Shown here one piece after another: positions 17,235 to 26,537 of a DNA stretch of 64,000 nt; position 1 is the stretch's first letter; the number at the start of each line of letters is the position of its first letter. This stretch comes from Halomonas sp. 'Soap Lake #6' (GTDB taxonomy: Bacteria > Pseudomonadota > Gammaproteobacteria > Pseudomonadales > Halomonadaceae). Location of the stretch: the NCBI RefSeq assembly GCF_003031405.1, contig NZ_CP020469.1:3348001-3412000 (forward strand), in the 5' to 3' direction. Made by a program: the position numbers and the translations under genes. Below the pieces are notes generated by a model. The model did no database searches, was not told the origin of the DNA, and worked only from the letters and a program-made list of their open reading frames with translations.

Positions 17235-18749
17235 ATGCTTGATCTTATTATTCAGGCCAGTCAGTTGGCCTTTCACCCTTACGTGTTGATGTATGTTTTT
17301 CTAGGCGTTCTGCTTGGCATCACCCTAGGCGCGATACCCGGCCTTTCAGGCGATATGGCCATCGCACTCCTGCTGCCTTTTGTCTTCTTCTTAGAACCTG
17401 CCATGGCAATGGGGTTGCTGGTAGGTATTTATAAAGGAGGCCTATTTGGCGGCTCAATTTCCGCTATTTCTTTTGGTGTACCAGGTACACCAGGCGCAGC
17501 TGCGACGAGTATTGATGGCTATCAAGCCAAACTCAAAGGTAAGCCCAGCAAAGCATTGCATACCGCGCTGTACTCTTCAGTCATTGGTGATACCACCAGT
17601 GATTTGGTATTAATTTTTATTGCTGTGCCACTAGCCGCTATTGCTCTAACCTTTGGCCCCATTGAGTTTTTTGCTCTTTATGCGTTTTCATTAATTCTTA
17701 TTGCTGCTCTTAGCCAGGGCATGGTCGCGAAGGGTCTTGCCGTTGCAGCCATCGGCATTTTATTGGCCATGATCGGGCGCGACCCCATCACCGGCGCTGT
17801 TCGTATGACGTTTGGCATTCCTGGGCTGGCGGGTGGGCTAAGCCTGATTCCTGTGCTGATCGGTATCTTTGCCATTTCGGAAGTGGTTTTCCAAGGTGCT
17901 AAGTTATGGCGGCGTAAAGTCGACAGAATAATGGATGATGTCGCAGAGCAAGCCAGCCTGCTGCAAGGCTATGACATAAGCAAAGATAAGCTGACCTGGG
18001 CTGAATTTAAGTTTACGTTAAAGGCGACCTACATCGGAGCGGCGGTTGGCACCTTTATTGGCGCGCTCCCTGGTGCTGGTCAATCACTCGCGGCTTTCAT
18101 GAGTTATGGCCTTGCCCAGCGTTTCTCCAAGCGTCCTGAGGATTTTGGTAAAGGGTCTTTAGAAGGGATCGCCAGTGCAGAATCGGGCAACAGCGCGACC
18201 GCAGGCTCTACGTTTATTCCTCTCTTTGCCTTTGGGATTCCAGGCAGTGCAACAGCTGCGCTCTTCGGTGCCGCCTTTATATTGATGGGCATGACACCAG
18301 GGCCAAGCTTATTAAGCGATAATACCGAGATTATTTATGCACTATTTTTCACGTTGATTTTTGCTAACTTGGTCAACCTGGTGCTCGGTAAACTGCTGCT
18401 GCCCTACTACTCGCGCATAGCCATGATCCAGCCTGGCTATATGATACCCGCTGTCTTTATTTTAGCGATTATTGGCACATACGCAGCCAATAACTCGACC
18501 ATGGATGTTTGGGTATTACTCTTTGCCGGCTTGCTGGGCATTACACTGAAGCTATTGAGCTTCCCTTTAGCGCCTTTGGTACTCGGCTTTATTATCGGCC
18601 CAGGTGCAGAGCGAGCGCTTCGCCAATCAATGATTATGGGAGGTGGTGATTGGTGGGTGTTAGTGAAGAGTCCAATTGCGATTGGCTTTTATATAGCTGC
18701 TTTCGTTTTGATCATGCTCTTCACGTTGGCACTGAGGGCTAAAAAATGA
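17235..18749 (+). CDS. tctA: Tripartite tricarboxylate transporter large membrane subunit
   Basis: A 504-residue TctA protein with about 12 helices. The two family repeats are clear: GAIPGLSGDMAIALLLPF with GGSISAISFGVPGTPGAAAT, and GALPGAGQSLAAFMSYGLA with ESGNSATAGSTFIPLFAFGIPGS in the second half (read in separate pieces). It forms the channel of a secondary active importer together with TctB and the binding protein. GGAGAG precedes the ATG. Confidence 0.93.
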   Translation: MLDLIIQASQLAFHPYVLMYVFLGVLLGITLGAIPGLSGDMAIALLLPFVFFLEPAMAMGLLVGIYKGGLFGGSISAISFGVPGTPGAAATSIDGYQAKLKGKPSKALHTALYSSVIGDTTSDLVLIFIAVPLAAIALTFGPIEFFALYAFSLILIAALSQGMVAKGLAVAAIGILLAMIGRDPITGAVRMTFGIPGLAGGLSLIPVLIGIFAISEVVFQGAKLWRRKVDRIMDDVAEQASLLQGYDISKDKLTWAEFKFTLKATYIGAAVGTFIGALPGAGQSLAAFMSYGLAQRFSKRPEDFGKGSLEGIASAESGNSATAGSTFIPLFAFGIPGSATAALFGAAFILMGMTPGPSLLSDNTEIIYALFFTLIFANLVNLVLGKLLLPYYSRIAMIQPGYMIPAVFILAIIGTYAANNSTMDVWVLLFAGLLGITLKLLSFPLAPLVLGFIIGPGAERALRQSMIMGGGDWWVLVKSPIAIGFYIAAFVLIMLFTLALRAKK

Positions 18750-19234
18750 ACCATACTCTCATTAAAGAGCTACTGGCCGCGGTAGTTGTTTTATCTCTTG
18801 GAATCGCAGGGCTAATCCATATACAGCTGGGCGCCTGGAGACCAGCACCTTTGGTCCCCTCCTATATCATGCCGCAAACCGCTTATTACTTTTTGATTGC
18901 GTCGGGCGTGTGGATATTGGGCGCCATCGGTATCTTTGCCGTCCGTAAGCGGCTAGCCAATTTGGGAGCGCCCAATGCCGAACAACATGACTTAGTAGCC
19001 GTCGGAATGTCGGTATCGGTGATGTTAATAGGTGCTGTGTTTTACTTTCTCTCTGTGCTTAACATTGGGCTGGTTGTCTCAACCGTGGTGTTTAACGCAA
19101 TACTGGTTGCTGTATTAGCGCCTAACTCATCACTAAAAACACTCGCGATAGTTCCTCCGCTGGTTGGCCTCGTGGTATGGCTGCTGTTCGTTAAATTGAT
19201 AGGCATGACATTACCTACACCTCTGCTATTTTAG
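18746..19234 (+). CDS. tctB: Tripartite tricarboxylate transporter small membrane subunit
   Basis: 162 residues with four hydrophobic segments, typical of TctB. The start overlaps the tctA stop by four bases, so the two are translationally coupled. Sequence conservation of TctB is low; the call rests on size, topology and position. Confidence 0.82.
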   Translation: MNHTLIKELLAAVVVLSLGIAGLIHIQLGAWRPAPLVPSYIMPQTAYYFLIASGVWILGAIGIFAVRKRLANLGAPNAEQHDLVAVGMSVSVMLIGAVFYFLSVLNIGLVVSTVVFNAILVAVLAPNSSLKTLAIVPPLVGLVVWLLFVKLIGMTLPTPLLF

Positions 19235-19274
19235 CGGATAGAGAGAAGCTCAATCTGAACGAGGTGTTAGCAAT

Positions 19275-20489
19275 GTGAAGACCCCAGGAGAGATAACACA
19301 CCACCCTTTTGCGGTGGTGTTTTCCACCACCTTGGTTCTAGCTTACGCCTCATTGATAGCACTTTATCCGGCTGCCATCGCTCCCGAGTTGGCTCAATCG
19401 TTGGGAGTGACATCCTCGGCAGTTGGCCTTCAGCTTAGCCTTATTTTCGGTGGCGCCATCTTGTCATCGCTGATCGGAGGGCCCTTAACAAGGCGTTTGG
19501 GGCCTTGCCGAACAAGCCAGCTCTCACTTGCCCTGCTAGGCAGCGGCGCGCTATTACTCTCGGTACCAACACTGCCTTCGTTTGCCATCGCTTCGCTTGT
19601 TGCCGGCCTTGGCTACGGGCTAACTAACCCAGCCGCTTCACTGCTACTTGTGCGCTTCACCCCAAGCCAGTACCGCGGGCTTATCTTTTCCATTAAACAG
19701 ACAGGCGTTCCCTTAGGGGGAGTGTTGGCAGGTGCCACAGCACCACTAATAGCTGTCACATTGGGCTGGCAGACAGGCCTCTGGCTTTACGGTGCGTTGG
19801 CTGTTGTTGGCATTTTGTTGCTACAACCCAACATATCCCATTGGGATGACCAGCGAACACCAGGGACACCTTGGCTGTCACGGCCATTCACTGGGGTCGC
19901 GTTAGTGTGGCAGCATCCTTCATTACGCTACGTGGCTCTCTTGAGCCTTTGTTTCGCGACTATTCAGCTTTCCATATCCGCATTTACCGTCGCTTTATTG
20001 GTAGAAGACTTAGCGTTTAGCTTGGTAGATGCGGGGCTGGTAATGTCGGCGCTTCAGGTAAGTGGAGTGCTGGGACGTATTACTTGGGGGTGGCTAGGTG
20101 ACAGGCTAGGAAACCGTTTTCTAACGCTGCTTATCATTGCTGCCACGACGGCTCTAGGCTGTATGCTGATTGCCTCTATGTCTGTTTCTTGGCCAAACAT
20201 GATGGTCGTTATTATTCTGTGCTTAACAGGCTTTTCCAGCCTAGGCTGGAACGGTGTATTTATGGCAGAGGTTGCACAACTCTCGCCCCAAAACCGTGTT
20301 GCAGATGCAGCGGCGGGCTGCCTAGTGTTTACCTACAGTGGTGTGTTATTCGGCTTGCCTCTACTCGCGTCATTGCACTCTTGGCTCGGTAACTATCCAA
20401 GTGTTTTTGGTTTATTGTCTGTTTTGGCACTCGCCAGCATCAGCTTTCTTTGGCTTGCCCATTCACACCGACACGCCAGCACGTCTTAG
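19275..20489 (+). CDS. MFS transporter, substrate unknown
   Basis: 404 residues and about 12 helices. GTG start with GAGGTG at a good distance. MFS hallmarks: GGPLTRRLGPCR after helix 2, a helix-4 stretch GLGYGLTNPAASLLL, and WGWLGDRLGNR after helix 8. It resembles the cyanate/NarK-like carriers of organic anions. It lies 40 bases after tctB and may be part of the same unit, possibly for the same or a related compound. No specificity can be assigned. Confidence 0.85.
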   Translation: MKTPGEITHHPFAVVFSTTLVLAYASLIALYPAAIAPELAQSLGVTSSAVGLQLSLIFGGAILSSLIGGPLTRRLGPCRTSQLSLALLGSGALLLSVPTLPSFAIASLVAGLGYGLTNPAASLLLVRFTPSQYRGLIFSIKQTGVPLGGVLAGATAPLIAVTLGWQTGLWLYGALAVVGILLLQPNISHWDDQRTPGTPWLSRPFTGVALVWQHPSLRYVALLSLCFATIQLSISAFTVALLVEDLAFSLVDAGLVMSALQVSGVLGRITWGWLGDRLGNRFLTLLIIAATTALGCMLIASMSVSWPNMMVVIILCLTGFSSLGWNGVFMAEVAQLSPQNRVADAAAGCLVFTYSGVLFGLPLLASLHSWLGNYPSVFGLLSVLALASISFLWLAHSHRHASTS

Positions 20490-20513
20490 TTATACAAATA
20501 ATTCGTTTTAAAA

Positions 20514-20555
20514 CCCGCCCATCGCCAACAGCTTTCACTGCTTGACGAGGGCGGG
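20514..20555 (-). terminator. Terminator of the gabT unit
   Basis: CCCGCCC and GGGCGGG form a 7-bp GC stem with a long loop. Read on the minus strand the stem is followed by TTTTAAAAC. It separates convergent gabT and the MFS gene. Confidence 0.6.
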
Positions 20556-20573
20556 CTAGAGGATTGCTATGTA

Positions 20574-21851
20574 TTAGCTAAGTTCGACCAGGGACTGTTC
20601 AATAATGCCCAGGCCTTCTTCCAGCACGGCAGACGAGACCGTTATCGGTACCAGAATGCGGATGCTGTTGCCGTAGAAGCCACAAGAAAGCAGGATCAGG
20701 CCTTTCTCACGAGCTTTGGCACAGAGCGCGCCAGTGAGTGCCGTATCGGGTTTCCCTTCGCTATCGAGCAGTTCAAAGGCTGCCATGGCACCTAGTTGGC
20801 GGCCGTGGGCAACAGCAGGGAAACGCTCTTCCCATGCCGCGAAACGCTCCGCCAGCATCTTGCCCATCTGCTCGCTGCGGGCCAGGATATCTTCCTCTTC
20901 AATCACCTCAATCACCGCCAGCGCTGCGGCGCAAGAGAGCGGGTTGCCACTGTAGGTGCCGCCCAGGGAGTTAGGGCCAGAGGCGTCCATTACCTTGGCA
21001 GTACCAACGACAGCAGAGAGCGGCATGCCGTTGGCCAGGCTCTTGGCGGTGGTCAGAATATCCGCCTCGATGCCGCTATGTTCCAGGGCAAACAGCTTGC
21101 CAGTGCGGGCAAAGCCCGACTGCACTTCGTCGGCGATCAACAGAATGCCGCGTTCATCACACAGCGCCCGCAGCGCTTTTAGATAGTCTGGTGAAGCAAT
21201 GTAGAAACCGCCTTCGCCCTGTACCGGCTCAATCACAATGGCCGCCGTGCGGTGCGGGGCGATATCGGTTTTGAACAGCGTGCGAATAGCATTCAACGAC
21301 GCCTCTTCGCTAATCCCGTGCAGAGGGTTGGGGAACGGCGCGCGGAACACATCGCCCGGCATCGGGCCAAAGTCATTCTTGTAGGGCAGCACCTTGCCGG
21401 TCATGGCCAAAGTCATCATGGTGCGGCCATGGAAGGCGCCATCGAAGGTAATAATGCCACTGCGGCCAGTGGCGGCGCGGGCGATCTTCACGGCGTTTTC
21501 CAGCGCTTCAGCACCAGTATTGACCAGCATCGCTTTACGCTCGGGGCCACGTACCGGAGTTAATTCGCAGAGCTTTTGGCACAGCTGCACGTAAGGGGCG
21601 TAGGAGATTACCGCCGCGCTGGTATGCATCACTTTATTAAGCTGCGCTTCTACCGCCGCGACGATTTTCGGGTGGCGATGGCCTAGGTTCAGTACGCCAA
21701 TACCGCCCGCAAAATCGATCCAGCGGTTGCCATCGGCATCCCACAGTTCGGCATTTTCAGCGCGCTCGGCAAACTGGGTAGTCGGCGTCGCGGCACCGTT
21801 GGCAACAAAGCGGTTTTTCAGTTCGTTCAATTCTTGGTTAGTCATCATCAT
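20574..21851 (-). CDS. gabT: 4-aminobutyrate aminotransferase
   Basis: Transfers the amino group of GABA to 2-oxoglutarate, giving succinate semialdehyde. A 425-residue class III PLP enzyme with GAEALENAVKIAR, the aspartate motif ADEVQSGFARTG near 240-251 and the PLP lysine K270 (LTTAKSLANGMP). Three Met codons in a row start the frame. It lies five bases after gabD and forms a unit with gabD and the permease. Product and pathway fit GABA supplied by the polyamine routes further right. Confidence 0.93.
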   Translation of the reverse strand: MMMTNQELNELKNRFVANGAATPTTQFAERAENAELWDADGNRWIDFAGGIGVLNLGHRHPKIVAAVEAQLNKVMHTSAAVISYAPYVQLCQKLCELTPVRGPERKAMLVNTGAEALENAVKIARAATGRSGIITFDGAFHGRTMMTLAMTGKVLPYKNDFGPMPGDVFRAPFPNPLHGISEEASLNAIRTLFKTDIAPHRTAAIVIEPVQGEGGFYIASPDYLKALRALCDERGILLIADEVQSGFARTGKLFALEHSGIEADILTTAKSLANGMPLSAVVGTAKVMDASGPNSLGGTYSGNPLSCAAALAVIEVIEEEDILARSEQMGKMLAERFAAWEERFPAVAHGRQLGAMAAFELLDSEGKPDTALTGALCAKAREKGLILLSCGFYGNSIRILVPITVSSAVLEEGLGIIEQSLVELS

Positions 21852-21856
21852 TCCCT

Positions 21857-23308
21857 TTAAAGGCCGCCAACGCAGACATATTTAAGTTCTGTAAACTCAT
21901 CAAGGCCGTGGTGAGAGCCTTCACGGCCCAGCCCAGACTCTTTCACACCGCCAAACGGCGCCAGCTCGGTGGAGATCATCCCTTCGTTAACGCCGACCAT
22001 GCCGTATTCCAGCTGCTCCATGGTGTGCCAAATGCGACGATAATCAGTGGCATAGAAGTAGGCTGCTAAACCAAACGGCGTATCGTTGGCCATTTTGATG
22101 GCCTCTTCATCGCGCTGGAAACGGAAAACCGGCGCTACCGGGCCGAAAGTCTCTTCATCAGCCACCGCCATACGGGTAGTCACATCCGCCAGCACTGTGG
22201 GGGTAAAGAAGCGTTCGCCCGCCTCATGGGGCTTGCCACCGCATAGCAGCCGCGCACCTTGATTGACCGCGTCGTCCACATGGCGCTGTACTTTATCTAC
22301 CGCCGCTTGGTTGATCAGCGGGCCGATAACACTGCCCTCGGCTAAGCCATCCCCCACCGTTAGCGCCTTGACACGCTCGGTGAGCTTGCTGATAAACGTA
22401 TCGTAAATACCGTCCTGCACTAGAAAGCGGTTAGTGCATACGCAGGTTTGCCCAGCGTTGCGGAATTTGGAGGCAATTGCGCCGTTCACGGCGGCATCCA
22501 CATCAGCATCGTCAAAGACGATAAACGGCGCATTGCCACCCAGCTCCATGGCGGTCTTCTTCACTGTGCTGGCGCACTGGGCGAGCAGGTGTTTGCCCAC
22601 GGGAGTCGAGCCGGTAAACGATACCTTGCGTACCCGTGGGTCCGTGGTGAGCACTTCACCTACTGCTGCCGGTTTTGATGCGGTCACCACGTTAATGGTG
22701 CCCACTGGGAGGCCCGCTTCCAGCGCAAGATACGCGGCGGCAAGCGCGGTTAACGGCGTGGCTTCGGCAGGTTTGATGACCACTGTGCAGCCAGCGGCCA
22801 AGGCCGGTGCGCACTTACGGGTAATCATTGCCAGCGGAAAGTTCCAGGGGGTAATCGCCGCAACGACACCCACCGGTTCGCGCAGTACCAACAGGCGTTT
22901 ATCCGTGCCGTGGCTGGGCAACGTTTCCCCGGCCATGCGCTTGGCTTCTTCGGCAAAAAACTCAATAAACGACGCGCCGTAGGTCACTTCACCTTTGGCT
23001 TCCGCCAGTGGCTTACCCTGCTCTAATGTCATCAGGCGGGCCAAGTCGTCAGCGTGTTCGTTAATCAACTCAAACCAGCGGCGTAGCAGTGCTGAGCGCT
23101 GCTTCACCGGCGTCGCTCGCCAGGCAGGCCCAGCAGCATACGCTGCGGCCACTGCGTCACTGGCATCATCAGCACCTAAATCAGCGACTCGGGCTATCGT
23201 TTCTCCGGTGGCTGGATTATCCACTGCAAACGTTTGCTTGCTTGAACGCCACTCTTCCCCCACCAAGGCTGGGACGGCATCGTGCAACCACTGTTCGATA
23301 AAGCTCAT
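21857..23308 (-). CDS. gabD: Succinate-semialdehyde dehydrogenase
   Basis: Oxidises succinate semialdehyde to succinate with NAD(P). A 483-residue ALDH with ITPWNFPLAMITRK, general base E255 (MELGGNAPF) and catalytic C289 (RNAGQTCVC), and the C-terminal PFGGVKESGLGREG, all close to E. coli GabD. It lies between the permease and gabT in one direction. Full length. Confidence 0.94.
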   Translation of the reverse strand: MSFIEQWLHDAVPALVGEEWRSSKQTFAVDNPATGETIARVADLGADDASDAVAAAYAAGPAWRATPVKQRSALLRRWFELINEHADDLARLMTLEQGKPLAEAKGEVTYGASFIEFFAEEAKRMAGETLPSHGTDKRLLVLREPVGVVAAITPWNFPLAMITRKCAPALAAGCTVVIKPAEATPLTALAAAYLALEAGLPVGTINVVTASKPAAVGEVLTTDPRVRKVSFTGSTPVGKHLLAQCASTVKKTAMELGGNAPFIVFDDADVDAAVNGAIASKFRNAGQTCVCTNRFLVQDGIYDTFISKLTERVKALTVGDGLAEGSVIGPLINQAAVDKVQRHVDDAVNQGARLLCGGKPHEAGERFFTPTVLADVTTRMAVADEETFGPVAPVFRFQRDEEAIKMANDTPFGLAAYFYATDYRRIWHTMEQLEYGMVGVNEGMISTELAPFGGVKESGLGREGSHHGLDEFTELKYVCVGGL

Positions 23309-23336
23309 AGCATGCTCCTTGAAGGTATTGGGTGAC

Positions 23337-24752
23337 TTAGAAATCCGCTAGCATGTGTTTATCGCTGTAGGCACGACCATAAGTGCGCAGCGCATGGATG
23401 TATAAACCAACGCCCAGCAGTGACCAGCCAGCAAAGATTGACCACTCCGCGCCACTCAGTGCGGCGGGGCTACCCGGTAGATAAAGGCAGGCCATGCCGA
23501 AGGAAAGCACCACCGCCAGCGTTCCACACAACTTGCCGTGGCGAATACGGAATGGGCGAGGCATATCTGGCTCACGTACCCGCAACACCACAAAGGAAAT
23601 CGCCACAAACAGGTAGGCAATTACAATGCCCAGACCACCAGCGTTAACAATCCACACGAGAGCCGGGCGGCCGAAGAAAGGCGCGATACAGGAGAGAATC
23701 CCCATCAGAAAAATGGCGTTGGTGGGTGTTTTATAGCGCGGGTGAAGCTTAGCGAATGGCGCGGGCAGCATGCCTGCTTTAGCCAGGGCGTAAATAGCCC
23801 GTGAGCCGCCAATATAGAAGGCGTTCCAGCTGGTGATAATGCCCGCAATACCCGCTAATACCATTAAGTTGCTGGCCCAAGGGGCGTTAAACAGGCTACC
23901 CATTGCATCGGCTACGCTAAGTGTACTGGCTGAAAGTTCTGCGCTATTTAACGCGAGACTAGTGGCCAAAATGATCAACGCATACCATACCACCGCCAGA
24001 ATGACCGACATCATCAACACTTTGCCGATCGCCTTGTAAGGCAAATTGATCTCTTCAGCGGCCTGGGGAATAACATCAAACCCTACGAATAAAAACGGCA
24101 CCATGACGAGCACCGCCACGATACCAGCTAGCACACCAGTATCCGCTTGTGTGAACAGCGGCATCATGTTGATGGTTTCGCCTTCGAACAACGCCCCCGT
24201 GACAAACATCACGCCAACCAGCAAAATCATGCCAGTAACGACTTTTTGCAGTAGCGCAGCGGTGGTAACCCCAAAGTAGTTGATGATCATCATGGCGAGT
24301 GAACCACCGACACCAACAGCGACCCAGGTGGCCTTTACTTCCCAACCGGCAATAGTCCACAGGTGGCCGACCGCATAGTTCGGTGCGAGGTGTTCAATCA
24401 CAGTGGGCAGCGCGACGGCCTCAAATGCCACGACGCTCAGATAGCCTAAAATAATTGCCCAGGTGCATAAAAAAGAGGACAAGTGGCCAAGGGCACGGTA
24501 GCTATAGACATGCTCGCCGCCTACTTTGGGCATGGCAGATGCCAGCTCCGCGTAGGTAAGTCCCACCATGATGATCGCCAAACCACCGATAATAAACGCT
24601 ATAACAGCCCCTAGGCTGCCAGCAGACTGAATGGCAGTGCCGGTGAGAACTATCCAGCCCCAGCCAATCATCGCACCAAAGGCAAGGGCTAATACATCAC
24701 CGCGGGCGAGTACCCGGACAAGCTTATCCTGTTCAGAAGAGGGTGTGGTCAT
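23337..24752 (-). CDS. APC superfamily amino acid permease, probable GABA uptake
   Basis: 471 residues, about 12 helices. The first helix carries GAMIGWGWIVLTG, the unwound substrate segment of APC carriers, and there is a conserved ELASAMPKVGGEHVYSYR. It is the first gene of the permease-gabD-gabT unit, so GABA or a close amine is the likely substrate. AGGA precedes the ATG. Specificity is inferred from context only. Confidence 0.85.
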   Translation of the reverse strand: MTTPSSEQDKLVRVLARGDVLALAFGAMIGWGWIVLTGTAIQSAGSLGAVIAFIIGGLAIIMVGLTYAELASAMPKVGGEHVYSYRALGHLSSFLCTWAIILGYLSVVAFEAVALPTVIEHLAPNYAVGHLWTIAGWEVKATWVAVGVGGSLAMMIINYFGVTTAALLQKVVTGMILLVGVMFVTGALFEGETINMMPLFTQADTGVLAGIVAVLVMVPFLFVGFDVIPQAAEEINLPYKAIGKVLMMSVILAVVWYALIILATSLALNSAELSASTLSVADAMGSLFNAPWASNLMVLAGIAGIITSWNAFYIGGSRAIYALAKAGMLPAPFAKLHPRYKTPTNAIFLMGILSCIAPFFGRPALVWIVNAGGLGIVIAYLFVAISFVVLRVREPDMPRPFRIRHGKLCGTLAVVLSFGMACLYLPGSPAALSGAEWSIFAGWSLLGVGLYIHALRTYGRAYSDKHMLADF

Positions 24753-24867
24753 AGCACGAAGTCCTGCAAGTTATTGGATGTTGTCGTTGGCGCTCTGAGG
24801 CGCAGTATCCTGATTCCGGCTAACGGAATAGCGACACGCTAGCAGGCAGCGCGCAGAATACGAATGC

Positions 24868-24917
24868 ACCACTTTTATGTTCAACTAGACCACTTTTCAA
24901 ACGCACCAAAGAGGTGC
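24868..24917. promoter_or_regulatory. Candidate MocR operator between permease and regulator
   Basis: ACCACTTTT occurs at 24868 and 24889, a direct repeat spaced by exactly two helical turns (21 bases). Next to it GCACC-AAAGA-GGTGC (24903-24917) is a small inverted repeat. A TATAAT (24926-24931) follows. Directly repeated sites are typical of GabR/MocR proteins. Seen by eye; binding is inferred. Confidence 0.5.
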
Positions 24918-24987
24918 AAATTTCATATAATACTTTTGTCCACGTGCCCCGCCGTAGCGGACTTAACACAAAAAGTAGAGGCCCAAC

Positions 24988-26406
24988 ATGGATCGCAAGC
25001 AAGTCTTGCACCAATTTGTACAACTTTATGCACTCCAACCAGAGCGCCTGAGTAAACAGGTACGAATCGAACAGGCACTACGCCAAGCCATCACCGAGCA
25101 GTGGCCCAGCGGGCTGCGTCTGCCCTCCCACCGGGTGCTGGCGGAGTCGATCAATGTGGCACGCCAAACGCTGGCGCTAGCGGTAGCTACGCTGCTAAGC
25201 GAACAACTTTTAAAAACCGCCCACGGTCAGGGCACCTGGACTTGTAAACCAGCAACCCCAGTGGCATTGGCGCCCACCAATACTCAGCTTTCCCAGCGTG
25301 CCCAAAGGGTGCTCGAGGGGCCGGGGGCCAGCAGAGTACAAAGTGGGGCTTTTGTACCCGGCATTCCTGATATCGCACAGTTCCCGATGCGCAAGTGGCG
25401 GCAGCTTTATGCGAGCGTCACAGTGCCGCAAAATGCCCTACTGCTCTCATACTCCACCGGTGGATACGGGCCGCTGAAACGTGCTATTCGTGACTTTCTG
25501 GCTCGCTGGCGCAATATCAGCTGCGATACTGAACAGATCATCATTACCGACGGCACACATAACGGTATTGAGCTATGCGCAATGGCACTGACCGATGTGG
25601 GCGATACAGTGGCCATGGAGTCTCCTTGCTACTGGGGGGCTAGAAATGTGTTTACCGGTGCGGGACTTAATATTGAAATGCTGGCGTGGCTACCGGATAA
25701 GGGCCACGTATTACCGAAGGCCACCAACAGTATCGCCCTTGCCTACTTAACCGGCTCCCACCACTACCCGCTCAGCGTGCCCACCAGGGCTGCCGATAAA
25801 CAGCGTTTATGCGATGCCTTAGCGCCTACGTATATTGTCGAAGACGACTATGAGTTCACCCGCGACGATCACACCAACCTACTCTTTGAGGCCACCTCCG
25901 AGCGCCACTTGCTAGCTGGCTCATTCTCCAAGATGATGTTCCCCGGCCTACGGCTTGGCTATTTAGTCGTACCGCACCATTTGGCAGGCCCAATGAATCG
26001 CCTGCGCAGTGAGCTATTCCGCGAAGGGCGCATGCTAGAGCAGGCCGTGTTGGCACAATTTATGTTTGACGGCGACTTAGATGCTTGGTGCCGCCGTATT
26101 CAGCGGGATTATTTAGGCCGCCAGCAAGTACTGCATGACCAGCTACGTTCACTGCCCAGGGTGCGTTATGTATCGCCTCCCAGCAGCGCGATAAGCCTAT
26201 GCATCGAGTTTGAGCCGGGAGTGAATGACATTGCGCTCGCCCAGGCGCTGATGAAGGAGCACTTAATTGTTCGCCCACTCAGCCCCGTGTGCGCTAAAAC
26301 AGATCAGCGAGTCGGTTTGGTAATGGGCGTAGGCATGCTGTCAGGTGAAACCTTAGTACGTGAAGCCCAGCGGCTACGCCGCTGCTTAGAGAGCCTGCTA
26401 CGCTAG
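24988..26406 (+). CDS. MocR/GabR-type regulator: GntR domain fused to an aminotransferase-like domain
   Basis: 472 residues. A GntR winged helix occupies about 25-85 (LRLPSHRVLAESINVARQTL), then a fold-type I aminotransferase domain with IITDGTHNGIELCAMAL, VEDDYEF and PLP lysine K315 (GSFSKMMFPGLRLGY). In GabR, PLP bound in this domain reacts with GABA and activates transcription. It is divergent from the permease-gabD-gabT unit, which it very likely controls. I leave the symbol empty because other MocR groups look alike. Confidence 0.88.
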   Translation: MDRKQVLHQFVQLYALQPERLSKQVRIEQALRQAITEQWPSGLRLPSHRVLAESINVARQTLALAVATLLSEQLLKTAHGQGTWTCKPATPVALAPTNTQLSQRAQRVLEGPGASRVQSGAFVPGIPDIAQFPMRKWRQLYASVTVPQNALLLSYSTGGYGPLKRAIRDFLARWRNISCDTEQIIITDGTHNGIELCAMALTDVGDTVAMESPCYWGARNVFTGAGLNIEMLAWLPDKGHVLPKATNSIALAYLTGSHHYPLSVPTRAADKQRLCDALAPTYIVEDDYEFTRDDHTNLLFEATSERHLLAGSFSKMMFPGLRLGYLVVPHHLAGPMNRLRSELFREGRMLEQAVLAQFMFDGDLDAWCRRIQRDYLGRQQVLHDQLRSLPRVRYVSPPSSAISLCIEFEPGVNDIALAQALMKEHLIVRPLSPVCAKTDQRVGLVMGVGMLSGETLVREAQRLRRCLESLLR

Positions 26407-26473
26407 GGGGAATTTCCAACGAGGGGATGTTAAACGCCACGCCAAGTGTATTGATAAGTATTGACTTACCTAG

Positions 26474-26529
26474 TCTCACTCATAAGAACTTGCTCACAAG
26501 GACTTACCCACAAGGACTTACTCACAAGG
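26474..26529. repeat. 14-bp tandem repeat with repeated ribosome-site-like core
   Basis: Four units: a degenerate copy at 26474, then ACTTGCTCACAAGG, ACTTACCCACAAGG and ACTTACTCACAAGG (26488-26529). Each good unit ends in AAGG-A, and the last serves the ATG at 26538. The period is not a multiple of three, so it is not coding. Confidence 0.88.
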
Positions 26530-26537
26530 ACTTTGCC

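Noticed and set aside
20738..21182. Plus-strand frames opposite gabT
   Set aside because: They mirror the codon pattern of gabT and have no homology-like motifs.
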